A stretch of 48,262 nt of DNA, from NCBI GenBank assembly GCA_040143965.1, contig JASJQH010000020.1:1-48262 (forward strand). The letters are read 5' to 3'. The notes under the pieces are model-generated. The model did not search any database. It was not told the origin of the DNA and saw only the letters and a list, made by a program, of their open reading frames with translations. A program made the position numbers and the translations under genes. This document shows, in pieces, positions 33,350-46,759 of this stretch. Numbering within the stretch: the stretch's first letter is position 1; each line of letters opens with the position of its first letter. Source of the DNA: Basidiobolus ranarum (Eukaryota > Basidiobolomycota > Basidiobolomycetes > Basidiobolales).

Positions 33350-36300
33350 TTATTGATGACATTTTTGTGCGTGTCTCCACCAGTAAGCATCCTCAAGGCT
33401 TCCCGACTTCGAGTTCCTGGGTGACTCGTAGGCTACCCATTGTCCACATTTGTGACAAAGCGCTTCTTTTAAGCCAGTAACCGCGTGTATGCGAGTTTCC
33501 ACAGGTGAGGCAAACGGTCTCCCAGTATTGGATGAAATCCCATGTTGATAGTTAAGATGATACCTAGTGAAGAAAAAGTCAGATTTAAACATCATTGCGA
33601 AATTTTGATACTTTAGTAGCGAACATACCAGTACGCACTGGTCTTAATCTTTAGCCAAAGACACCGATCTTTACACAAGGGACAGAGGCCCTCTTTAGCT
33701 TTTCCTACTCCTCTAACCCAAAGAGGCGTGTAACTAGTAGACAATTCGATCAGTTTATAGGTACATATAAATAAATCGTTTTAGTATCTGCATCAACTTA
33801 CATATCTCCTTCAAATCTGGGTGGCTGTCGATGAGGTTTTGGCTTGTCAGCCTCTAACAAAGCTGGAGGTATATCATTATCTGATGGCTCCCCGGCGTCA
33901 CTTCGGAGAGGTGTTGTTGATTTCCCAAGGTCTTGAAGCAATGGTGAATGCACTGAATTTTCTAATCGTGGAGAACTTTGGTTGCTACTAATTAAACTAT
34001 CTGCGCTTGATTTAATCTTGGGATGTTTTTCGTCATCAGTCAAAATAATATCTTTCTTGGAATCTTCAGGCACAGTCAAATTGGGTTTATACTCGACACG
34101 AGGCATAGTCGGACTAAGGTTAAGTAGAGTTTGATTTATGAGTGCTGTTACAAGAGGAGATTGCGGTGTAGGTTTGACCGATTTCTTTGCTCTTTTGGAT
34201 TTAGCACGCCTATTAGGCTCTGGAGAATTACGCTTGACTGGGGAATATTCGGCTGTCTTTTGGAAAATCTTGGAAGAGGACATTGAATTGGCTGGGGGTG
34301 AAGAAAGCGATCTTTTCCTAGGAGGACGTTTCTTGAATTCCAAATCCTCTCCAGTCAAGATCCGATTGTGGTGTGGACTTATAGACCCGTGTAATAGACC
34401 AAATCCTGATAGTTGTTCTTTCGCTCTGGTAGGATGCAAAGCAATATTCTCTGTCCGACACTCCAGACATGACCATACAGGGCCATCTACGCGCAGCATA
34501 GTATGGCTTTCACATCCTAGATGATAGTGGGCTTGACAAGCGCGGCATGTGGCTAGCTGACCATCCACTCTGGGATTTATTGGTAGGTTACATGCACGGC
34601 AATTAAGTGCTGATGAGATTTGATTAGAAAAGGACCACCGCGAGGGATTTCGGTTAATGAATGTCGTCATTGAAGGTAATTCAGGGCTAAATTTCAGAAA
34701 CTTCTCAATTATATCCTCTTTGTTCTGGCCATGCCCTGATATAGATGGTAGGTCCTCTAAAGTGGATTCGAGCACTTCGAGACCACCACTATCGTATAAA
34801 TTAGTCAAAGCGTCTCGCATTTCATTAAGTATCATGTTGAGTCCTCGATTCTCCTGCTCAAGAGCGGCATATTTACTTTGGATCCTGGTCTTGGCACGAT
34901 CCATCTGATTTATAGAGTCGTGAAGTGACCGTAACATTTCTGATTGACGTCCATGGGTTTGCTCTAAGCAATGCATTGCGTACTGCCGCTCTATTAAAAT
35001 AAGATTACTATCGATATTTCTGACGAGAAAGAAGGGTAAGAGGTACGAACCTTCTTGAAAAAGTGCATATTGATGCTCAAACTTCTCGAGCAACCCAACT
35101 CGACGACCATCATGAGGAGATGATGATACGCCACTCTGTAAAAGTAAGTTTAATAATCAAATTTTCCTTCAAAAGCGCGTAGTATATGTTACCATATGTT
35201 TCGATGCTTCGAGAAGCATATCCAGTGAATTGACTTGTCTAGGTCCACAATCAGAGTTAGGGGTCGATACACGCTCGTATATACCTGGCCCATTCTGAGC
35301 TTCAGCAGCTTTGCGGTCCTCTAGGCTTTGACCATTAACTCGTCGAATTTTTGGCCTGTATGCTTTGGGTTTAATCTGACGCAATTCCGAGTCTAGTAAA
35401 TTATTTAGACTAGGTGGTGGATTTCCATAAGTTTGTTCGAAATCGGCCAACTTTCTTGACCATTCAGCCCAAGGATTCATCTAAGGAACAATTTTTAGTG
35501 AATTGATTCATAAATTATAGATATCTCTTACTGAACAGTATACCTGAGGAACTGCTCGAAAACCATGCTCTTTACAAAACGAAAAATAGGGTTCTTGTCC
35601 GGGATTGAGTTTAGAAGTGTCGACAACCTCCTCAAGTAAGTCCCAGGCCTGTGCACATGTAGCGTGAAAGGACTTTCCGCAACCATTTGAGTCACACGTC
35701 TATTATGATGGTTGAAGGAGTATTGATGAATAAGTTAGAAATGCAAAGAAATTATTGGTTTTTTTAAGTGATATACTTACCAGACATGCACCAAGTGCGG
35801 TGTCAGAAGGATTGGTACATATTGAGCATTGCTAAAAGCAAAATATTAGCTTGGGGAAGTTTTTCAGAGTAAATGATTAGACATTACTCTGCCAAATCTA
35901 TCTTGTTTAACTCTACTTAAGCTGATTCCTCTCAAATGATCAGAATCAGCGATATCAATCTCCGGAAACCATAATGCACATACTACGTGAACCCATGTGT
36001 CGAGATGATTGGTTTGCTTCATTGCCCCGCCTTTAATCGGACATAGGCTACATTTCTAGAAAGAAAGGAACGAAATCAATTCTCGTCTATTACTATTATT
36101 CAACATAAAGCAAAGAAATCAATTACAATCTCTGAGCTGTTGGGTGACCTGCATCTATCGCAATACCAAGGGATTTCTGTTACAGAATCTCCTTCAAGTC
36201 CATAGCATTCTGGGTAAAGATTTTTTAATTATTTGAGAGCAAAAAGTGTAATATGTAGATAAATAATGAGGTACCTTCATGGACACAGACGTCACAAGCA

Positions 36301-36670
36301 GGTGAAGCGCATAACAAAAGTTCGTTGCCTTCGTTTGACCCTGTATCCAGACATATGCAGCAATTGTCAGGTTGGGTAGAGGCCTATAATTTAGAATGGC
36401 TGAATATACCGAAACTACAAAATGAGGTTTACTCTAATTGTGGGAGTTGAAGTATTATCTTACCCATTCTGTTAAAAACGGTATCCATCTGGGATCTTGA
36501 CCTTCCGAAGTGCTTTTAAGGTGACTGGAATCATTTGAAGGATCTTGACTGCTTATCGAAACCACAGGAACACTGGTTCCAACGGAATCAATGATTCCGG
36601 ACATATTATGTGGTAGAGTGTTACTAAAATTAGAGGGTGAAGAAGGCAAACTGGAAAAAGATACACTCAT
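33350..36670 (-). CDS. PHF14-like PHD/ePHD chromatin protein with a Rua1-type C-terminal domain
   Basis: Eleven exons (36670-36464, 36383-36275, 36209-36127, 36055-35888, 35831-35781, 35699-35544, 35480-35193, 35135-35051, 34990-33802, 33733-33629, 33563-33350) give 884 residues. Order: Ser-rich N-terminus; PHD finger (about 77-125, DNCCICLDTGSNEGNELLLC); extended PHD (about 130-270, KCSLCPIKGGAMKQ, TWVHVVCALWFPEIDI, CGKSFHATCAQAW); coiled coil (about 375-450); second PHD-like finger (513-560, CRAC to CLEC); basic Ser/Pro-rich linker with an NLS-like RRAKSKRAKK; Rua1-type C-terminal domain (about 779-884, YTPLWVRGVGKAKEGLCPLC to WWRHAQKCH). PHD plus ePHD suggests histone-tail and nucleosome binding. 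Rua1 itself is a Ustilago transcription regulator. The two halves join by clean splices in matching phase. Intron 35050-34991 is in frame and stop-free. Confidence 0.85.
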
Positions 36671-38247
36671 AAAATTGACACGATAAAATATAAATCGAAA
36701 AGCTAATTTGTTGTTGCGTCTATTACTATATAGGAGAGAGAATTGGAAACCTTAAAAAAGCAGTAGACGGCAAAGCATAAAAATGGTTCGGTCTCACAGG
36801 CAAAGAGATGAATTACCAATATTGAGGTTTAAAGAGAATTGTGTTTCGGTGAAATGTCACGATAGCTTAAGAAGTATTCACAGTCACTAATAGAAAGTTA
36901 GAGGAAAATGCACATTGAACTTAATTAATTGTACAAAACGAGTCCTGAATACGTGACAAGAGAAAAAAGGGAATTTGGAAAGAAAAAAACCAGCGAATAT
37001 TGTATTATTAAAGAGTAAAATGAAATAGGGATCCAATCACATACGAATTGACAGTGATATGAACGCAGTCTCAAGATACAGCACAGTCACCCTCTCGGAT
37101 ATCCTCAATAATTCGTCAGCTCTATTGGGAATCACGGGAGCTGTCCAATTGGATCAACGGAGTTAAGTAATATTAATGCTCACAAAAGAGAATATGCAGA
37201 GCAAGTCCACGTGTTTGGATTGTCTGAATGCCTATAATTAGTGGATGTAGAACACGTATTACCCATTGGCTTGGCCGACTTGGACAATCATGCTCTCCTC
37301 AACTTCAATCATGATATCATCTCTTGTACCGACTTTGCATGAGCATAAGTCCTGGGCATTCAAGTTAGTATGGATGAAACTGCCCCTAGGATGATGGGAT
37401 GTGCTCTTATCAGCTATTTGAACGCCAGCGAAGCCTTATTTTGTCAATAAATAGCTCAAATCAATATTATAGATGATTATTGGGTGATCACAATGTAAAT
37501 ATATTAATCCCTGCATCCAATATTATCCACATTTACCTAAGGCCCTGATATTATGATCCCCAAATGACTTCAGCTTTTCTTGATTCTTTTGGCGTCATAA
37601 ATATACAAACTGACCAACATAACAAATGATTTCTAAGAATTTGCTTTCTTTGAAGTACTAGTCGATGATTTCTAAGAATTTGCTTTCTTTGTACAAGTCC
37701 CTTTGACCAGAGAAACCTCATCACTAATCGTAGCTACATATACGCGCATACATACACATACCCTTTTGATTCTCGAAAGCATTCTACGTCTAGATGTAGA
37801 GAACTAACATAAATATCCAGGGGAAATCAGTGCTCAGTGGGGGCGTGTATTTCATTATCTATCATGGCTGAGGACTTGGTTCAGAAGGGATTTTAGCCAC
37901 ATTAGCCAATCATCATGTGTTTTACTTCAATAAGATTCACCAAAATTTAGTGAAGGCAGATAGTTTTGCCAACATTCTTTCTCTGAATTTACGAAGTTTG
38001 CTTCTGCTTTTACGGATTTGTTGTCGAGCAAATAATTCATCCTCATCACGTGTTCCATTTAGCAAGTTAACTTGTTGTGATTTCCAAATCACAACAAAAC
38101 ATCTTGAAGAATATGTGAGCTGATTGGTGTGCCATGCTGTTTGTTTATTCAGTGAGGAAATTTAAAAATCCACTATTTACTGATTTAATACTCGGACACC
38201 TTGGCTCGTTACTTGGATAATTACTTCTTATTTCTTTGCCTTACACA
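36671..38247. promoter_or_regulatory. Long divergent intergenic region, PHD/Rua1 gene / MCM3
   Basis: About 1.58 kb separates two divergent genes. It holds a 27-bp direct repeat (37626-37691, separate entry). I found no ACGCGT (MBF-type) box close to MCM3 and no conserved coding frame. Confidence 0.45.
37626..37691. repeat. Direct repeat, two 27-bp copies with 12-bp spacer
   Basis: Two identical copies of a 27-base unit beginning ATGATTTCTAAGAATTTGCT lie at 37626-37652 and 37665-37691. The 39-base period and perfect identity suggest a recent local duplication, or paired binding sites in the divergent promoter. Confidence 0.8.
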
Positions 38248-41040
<2,793 letters not shown>

Positions 41041-41812
41041 GAATGTTTTGTCTCTATTATTTTCACTATCTACTTTAATTATTTGTACAAAATGTTGATA
41101 AAATAAATATGGAAATACATGCATGAATCAGGTTCAATTTTGACGGCTTTCCGATACTGTTCCAATTCAGTGCTAATGTGGCACTTTTTCCTCATATTGG
41201 TAACACTTTGATGCAACGACAGTGTTACAAACGGGATTTGTGATAAGATAAGATAATTGTCATGTCCCTAATAACCGTTGTGTAGTGGTTTAATTCCGGA
41301 ACCGGTTACTATTTTTTGATCATGTTTGCACGGCGACTAAATTGGTTCGTGGCTTCCTAAATATGATTGAGAATCCAGGGAAAGGCTCCCCCACACTTCG
41401 GTAAGAGTGGGACGTTTTCCTCATTCTTTGTGTAACAGAAAGCATGGCCTTTGATCACAATCAAAAGAAGCAAAGTGAACCTTACGACTAAATAGCATCT
41501 AAATAGTATCCTCACATAGTACCACCACTCGCACCAACTATCGACGTCAATGTGATATGTGAAGGCGTTATAGGGTGGGTCGAGTATTTGTAAGACGATA
41601 AAGCAACCTGTAGAGTTCTTGGATGGTACATCAACCTGTATAGCCTCTAAAACCTATCCATTGACAGTCTGCCCTCGTGAGAATATTTGTTAGGCGATGT
41701 AACTCAGGGTCCAAACCATTTACCCATCATTCAACACCGTTTGACATTATAAATCAGAAAACACAGCTGGGTATATAAATGAAGTGCTGTGGATGCCTAT
41801 TAGAGATTAGCA
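41041..41812. promoter_or_regulatory. Intergenic between MCM3 and the seven-helix orphan
   Basis: This 772-base region holds a TATA box at 41772 (separate entry). No other coding frame or repeat was recognised. Confidence 0.45.
41772..41779 (+). promoter_or_regulatory. TATA box of the seven-helix orphan gene
   Basis: TATATAAA ends 33 bases before the ATG at 41813, so the 5' UTR would be very short, as for the CAP gene at 46295. Confidence 0.55.
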
Positions 41813-42758
41813 ATGAATGAAGCTCTGGATTTAGATGGTTTGGACAAAAACCTGGTCTTTCGTAACAACTTTACTACAATCCTCGTAGCATTCGCATTTC
41901 CAATCGCAATTCAGGGCATCTATCGGTCCATTAAGATTGCTTTATCGGAGACGTTGGTGATATATAAGCTCAACTTTGCCCAATGCTCATTCTTCCTTAT
42001 CAACGTAGTGATAGATCTCTTGGCTGTGTTCTATCGTAAACATAGCTGCCCCTTCCAATTTTACTTGTATCAAATCATTTCATTCGTCTCTTTTCTGCTG
42101 TTCTACTTAATTCTACTCCTCAAAGCTTATTATGCTAGTAAGGCCTTTAAACTGATTGGAGTTGTGTTCGTTCTCGGTCAAGTAGGTCGGTTAGTAGGCA
42201 CAGTTCAGACCATTCGCTCATCCACGATAACTCAAGAAAGCATTGGCCTATGCTCCATTCAAAGTGACCCGACTTGGTCGCTGCTCTTGCTAGTATCAGA
42301 GACTGTAATTGTGGTATTTTTGAGCTTTATGTTCATGAAGAAGATCCTAGCCCAGTCCAAATATATCCCCTCTAAAGTCTACACAATGCTAATGAAGCAC
42401 GGATTCGTATTTCCAGTAGCTATTTGTGTAGTGAATATCATCTTCTCCATATTGCTATTTAGCAAGATATCAGCTATCTCCATTGACCATCTACTACGAA
42501 TAGGATGTAAGTTATTTCTTTTTTCTTCCTAGACCATAATTATCCTTAACTTTTGCCAATTCACCAGGGATAGCAAATGCCTGGTTAATTATGAAGCAAA
42601 CCGAGAACTCCCATTATTTACACAAGCAAGGCCTTGAATTCGATAATTCTGAACTACATGAAACTACAATCTTAAGTAATCACAAGGACATAGACCTGCA
42701 AGTTGAAGATAGTTGGAGTCGTTATTTGGGAGTAAAACCTAGCGGAACAGGAGTATAA
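41813..42758 (+). CDS. Orphan seven-helix membrane protein, receptor-like
   Basis: Two exons, 41813-42506 and 42568-42758, join in phase 1 (donor GTAAGT, acceptor CACCAG) and give 294 residues. After a short N-terminus (MNEALDLDGLDKNLVFRNN) about seven hydrophobic helices follow at roughly 20-45, 55-75, 80-105, 110-130, 155-178, 195-220 and 223-245, then a hydrophilic tail of about 50 residues rich in Asp, Glu and His. This plan (short outside N-terminus, seven helices, soluble C-tail) resembles a G-protein-coupled receptor, but I see none of the motifs of known fungal pheromone, nutrient or Stm1-type receptors. It could also be a transporter-like protein. Function is not assigned. A TATA box lies 33 bases upstream. 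Confidence 0.75.
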
Positions 42759-42913
42759 TTACAATTCACTCAAATCCCCTTCTATTGTTTTCCCTTCCCT
42801 TAATCTTAGACATATCATCGCTAGCCTGTACTAACTTGTAATTATTTATTAATTATCTAACAAATATCCATTAGACCACAATATCGTGCACAAATATCAA
42901 TTGAACCTCTACT

Positions 42914-43017
42914 GTCAATATCGTGCATGAACTCAGTTTGAAGTAGTATTACATTCCCTTGGTTGGTCAATATCGTGCATGAACTCAGTTTGAAGTAGTA
43001 TTACATTCCCTTGGTTG
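42914..43017. repeat. Perfect 52-bp tandem duplication
   Basis: Two identical 52-base copies, 42914-42965 and 42966-43017, lie head to tail; each starts GTCAATATCGTGCATGAACT and ends CCCTTGGTTG. A partial related motif (AATATCGTGCA) occurs just upstream near 42890. Perfect identity suggests a recent event. Confidence 0.9.
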
Positions 43018-44027
43018 CGTCTTAGCAACTGACCATTATCGGTACAGTTTACGTATAGAAATCCCTTCTATATATAAGTAGCTTGTCACTTGAATTGACA
43101 ATTTGCTCCATGCTTTGCCAGTTGGTGACATGCTCTTAGGATGAGCTTTAATGTCCAATATGAACTGTGTATATATAGATTTCATTGATTTGAAGTGGTA
43201 TTATGCTAATCCATATTCTTGCAATATATACTTCCAAATGGGGTGCTAGTGATTGGGTATTATTATCATTATCATCGCTGAACCGTACGAGCGTTTTTAC
43301 TTCTATGCCAAAGATGCCAGGTTTTAGTAAAAGAACAAGATAGAGAATATTCGACTTCTCACTATTACAGAAAATCTATATATTTATATTATTATTACAA
43401 TGAGCAGGTAAATATGGTCCTATCACAAGAATTCATTTTTGTCACTGTTGGGTAAATTACTCAAGTCTGTGAAATGATAAATGACAATCTGGCCCATAAT
43501 TCCAATCATTAGGATCTCCATTTCCGAGATTTTCGTATCCCGACAAGCTGCAACCGAACCTCAATCATCCATTATTATTCTGCTTCACCAATTGTGATGG
43601 TAGTTTAATCGGATTGACCTAAGTCGAGATTATTATTCCGGAATTCAAACAATAATCAAACAACAGGGGTATTTGCTTCAGAACATATGCGGCTTATTTG
43701 TTACTGCATACATTATATTTGTTTTATTGTGGCATTCATTATTGAAGTATTGCATATCTATTCCTTGCATAGCCAATGGCGTAAATATCACATGTCTTGT
43801 TATTTAAAATGAGGAATTCTTGAATGCATAAATTGCGACAATGACACTTAGGAAAACTATACCACCTTCCACAAAATTCGCATTCACTATGTATTTCTTT
43901 TATGCATTTCCCATAGGTTATCAAACTAATCTATAGTTGAAATATGGTAGAGGTGAAGCGAAAATACCAGGGTATGAAGGAGTTGAGTTGTGCTCTAAGG
44001 ATGAAACAAGGTTGCCTGCCGATAAAA

Positions 44028-44135
44028 CCAGATAAGGTCATTGCGCCATCATGACTGTCTCTGAGTCCACATCGATGTAGGAAGGGTTAGGATTAGAACG
44101 CGCTATTTTAACAACTAGGCTATCTTATCATCTGG
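44028..44135 (-). repeat. Imperfect inverted repeat with tRNA-like box A; possible SINE or tRNA relic
   Basis: CCAGATAAG at 44028-44036 pairs imperfectly with CTTATCATCTGG at 44124-44135. On the minus strand TAGCCTAGTTG (44122-44112) fits the pol III box A consensus TRGCNNAGTNG. No convincing box B (GGTTCGANTCC) follows at the right distance, and no full cloverleaf forms by eye. It may be an old tRNA-derived element or chance. Confidence 0.25.
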
Positions 44136-44343
44136 TGACTTAAATACGTCTTATGCTTGGCAACAGAAGTGTATAACTTGTAGGTTAAAAAATAGTTTAT
44201 GGTATATATGCTCGTAATTACTTATATGTAGGCACCTCTGCTTAGGTTAATAATAGCCTTACCTGGATGTATGTAAATTGGGTTCGGGCCTAAAGTCGTA
44301 TGTACTGATCTCAAGTGGATCTATAGTGCTGGCTTGGGTAAGT

Positions 44344-44646
44344 TGAAATTAGCATTGCCTAAACACTAGCTTGGTATTTAGTTATCCTATATTGAACTAA
44401 GATATCTCCCATTATTCGATATTGGAATTTACTTAGAAGTTTGAAGATATATAGATTTTTCGAAGAAGCCCCAAGCTTTGCACACATGTTCCTGGGACCT
44501 TCCTTAACACATTCTACACGTTAGTTTGTTTACATCTTGACAAAACTATAAATGTCAACTGAATACTCAATAAATCAACAAGTGAAAACCACCAATTTCT
44601 CTAATTTGAAAATCCACTTCCAACAGGCTCCCAAAATACTTTAACA
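44344..44646 (-). mobile_element. LTR copy, Ty1/copia-like, apparently solo
   Basis: This 303-base sequence shares strong similarity with 47461-47792, especially in its right two-thirds. On the minus strand it starts TGTTAAAGTATTTTGGGAGC and ends with CA, giving the TG..CA ends typical of LTRs. No internal retrotransposon genes adjoin it, so it looks like a solo LTR. I could not see matching target-site duplications. It is a fossil, moderately diverged from the other copy. Confidence 0.7.
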
Positions 44647-44904
44647 GAGTCAATTTATATTCCTACTTGGCCATTTAGTTATTGATTCTCCAATATTTAC
44701 CAAAAGGGTCTCAGTTTTAGAAATCCGTCTCTTCTCAGTCGCTCATGTCATACAACTTATGTCTATCCGAATACGGGCAACGGACACTGAATATTACATG
44801 CATGAGGAACGGCTTCTTGGGGGCTTATATGAGTAGTAAAGGTATAATGGGAATTTAGTAAAGTAAAGATGAAGTAAAGTTTTTTAGGCAATAAACCACT
44901 TGGA

Positions 44905-45579
44905 ATAAAGTTTACACTATGCTTAGTGTTACCACTTCCATTTATAGCCATTTTTTCCGAAAACTGTCAACACTAGATATCAAAAAGGTATATGTGAAGT
45001 TCCTAACGGTTGTCCCGCAACAGGGTACAAGTACCATACTCATCGTCAGGTTTGCTTTCCTGATGACAGAAGCCAATGCAATAACGAAAGCCTTGAAGTA
45101 ATTCGCCTCGGAGGAACGTACAATATGTTCTGCGGTGTTGCTAAAGGACTCCCTAGGACAATTAATTTTGCTCAAGATACTACGTGTGAAGAGTGGGAAA
45201 CATCTTCGAATGGACTATGCTATCTTCCAGCTTGTGATGAAGGACAAACCAAGTGTTTGAGAGATGAGAAAGAATACCAAGTTTTTGGACTAGGAAGCTC
45301 CGCTGAACTGAAGTGCTACTACTTTCTTGTACATCTAGCTGATACAATTCTAAATTCTTTTTTCTCGCGGCGTTCTCTTTACCTTGAGTGCTGTTTCATG
45401 GTGGATAATTCTGGTTTACAGTTCGACTTTCATTCCCTCCCTATGGAAGCAATCTTAACAATGTACTTTTAGAACATACTTTTCCACCATCATTACCTAT
45501 AGGAACTGAAGTAATTGACTATGAAGTTGGGCTTAGTTCTTGTGGGCAGGTTCAGTGGCCTAAGACATTTACGGAATGA
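44905..45579 (+). pseudogene. Decayed gene for a cysteine-rich secreted protein
   Basis: A hydrophobic signal-like segment (KFTLCLVLPLPFIAIFS) is followed by a long open Cys-rich stretch (CEVPNGCPATGYKYH, QVCFPDDRSQCNN, NGLCYLPACDEGQTKC) and, further on, a coding-like tail with VIDYEVGLSSCGQV. These look like parts of one secreted protein, but no ATG begins the signal segment and I could not connect all segments in frame with credible introns. I therefore call it a decaying gene. It lies between two LTR copies, in the part of the window where gene loss is most likely. The family is not recognised. A missed exon structure is the alternative. Confidence 0.45.
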
Positions 45580-46252
45580 ACATTAGTTTAATTTTTCTCG
45601 GGATTTTCTTAATCACGACATACAAAAATAGTGGATGACTGGCGATGTTCAGAGTCAAATCTACACCTCTCGATTTACAGGCATGTGCCACCTAGCCCAA
45701 GAACATCGCTATAGAGTTTATAGAAATATAGTCACTACTTGTAACTATACAGGAAAACTGTCATTAAACGATCATATTACAAACCAGAAGAAAGTGTGCG
45801 AGTTGACTTTGCTTAAATAAGTTCGAATTTGTAATCACATTGATAGACGAGATTAACTAGAAAGCCCTTACTATTGTTACATCTTACTTTCATTATAACC
45901 AACATTTAGGTCCACTAAAATCTAGGATATTGGGGAAGTGTTCTAGAGCGCTCTTTTCGTGACGACCTGGTCCTTACTTGAAGTGCTCTTTTTTCCTTTT
46001 TTAGCAACAGAAACGAGTTACTAATTTAGGAATTGATCTCTAATAAGGTTGATTTGCGGACTTGGTTCATCTAAAAGAGATTCTTGCAGATACTTCTGCT
46101 GTATTATAATCTTCCTCCATTGGCCCAAGGGCCCCGCTGTAACCTAGCATTGGTTAAGTATTTGTATTCCAGACCTGTCTATTCTGGTCTAACTTTGGAC
46201 GGAAATCAAATATTCTTAATCAAAGTAGTTGAGATGCTCGGTGGCAAATAGG
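45580..46252. other. Intergenic upstream of the CAP gene
   Basis: About 670 bases with no accepted gene. A 61-codon ATG frame at 45635-45820 has no recognisable similarity, signal peptide or splice sites. Confidence 0.4.
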
Positions 46253-46260
46253 TATAAATA
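46253..46260 (+). promoter_or_regulatory. TATA box of the CAP gene
   Basis: TATAAATA ends 34 bases before the ATG at 46295. With a normal start-site distance the 5' UTR would be only a few bases. Confidence 0.6.
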
Positions 46261-46294
46261 TCGCTCACATCATTCCAGAGAAGTATACAAAATC

Positions 46295-46759
46295 ATGAAG
46301 TTCTTCAATTTATTCGTGGCCATTTTCGCTTTTTCCGGGGTTGCTTTCTCCTTTGATCCAAATGTACTACTCGCTCTAGTCAATCAGCAACGTCAACTGG
46401 TCGGCGCTCCAGCCTTGACCATTGATCCAAGGCTCGCCTTGGCAGCTGAAAGACACACCATCTTCCAAGCTACCATACACGAAATGACCCATGATGAAGC
46501 TGGTCTAACGCTAGGTCAGAGAATTAGTCAAACTGGTTATGTTTGGAGCAATATTGGTGAGAATGTGGCTGCAGGATTTGGTGATGCAGTTTCCGTAATG
46601 AACGCTTGGATGAACTCACCCGAACACCGTAGAAATATCTTAAATCCAATTTTCACCCAAACTGGTATAGCATACGACCCCCAAGGTAGCTATTGGACTC
46701 AAGATTTTGGTCGTCCTATGGTAGTACGCAAACGTTCTGCCAGAGTTTTTAGAAAATAA
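46295..46759 (+). CDS. Small secreted CAP/SCP-domain protein (PR-1 superfamily)
   Basis: A single exon encodes 154 residues. MKFFNLFVAIFAFSGVAFS is a clear signal peptide, so the mature protein is about 135 residues. The CAP domain fills the rest: LLALVNQQRQLVGAPALTID, ERHTIFQATIHEMTHD, IGENVAAGF, AWMNSPEHRRNILNP and YWTQDFGRP, with His and Glu of the usual cleft present. CAP proteins act outside the cell; fungal Pry proteins bind sterols and fatty acids. Unlike Pry/PR-1 proteins, the mature part has no cysteine and no GHYTQVVW block; the pattern resembles compact bacterial YkwD-type CAP domains. The start is the ATG that begins the signal peptide; a longer in-frame extension upstream would overlap the TATA box. 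Confidence 0.9.
   Translation: MKFFNLFVAIFAFSGVAFSFDPNVLLALVNQQRQLVGAPALTIDPRLALAAERHTIFQATIHEMTHDEAGLTLGQRISQTGYVWSNIGENVAAGFGDAVSVMNAWMNSPEHRRNILNPIFTQTGIAYDPQGSYWTQDFGRPMVVRKRSARVFRK

Larger units (their letters stand above)
42759..44343. other. Gene-poor accessory region with repeats
   Basis: About 1.6 kb of AT-rich DNA lies between the seven-helix gene and the first LTR copy. It contains the 52-bp tandem duplication (42914-43017), an imperfect inverted repeat with a tRNA-like box A (44028-44135), and a minus-strand Cys-rich frame without ATG (43924-43739) that I did not accept as a gene. Confidence 0.5.

Noticed and set aside
37917-38123. Plus-strand frame upstream of MCM3
   Set aside because: It begins with GTG, has biased composition and no splice link to MCM3, whose own ATG at 38248 gives the expected N-terminus.
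43739-43924. Minus-strand Cys-rich frame (about 61 codons)
   Set aside because: It has no ATG and no signal-peptide exon I could attach. It might be a gene remnant, but the support is too weak.
44919-45101. ATG frame of 60 codons at the start of the decayed Cys-rich gene
   Set aside because: It is in a different frame from the Cys-rich coding-like segment and has no signal peptide or domain.
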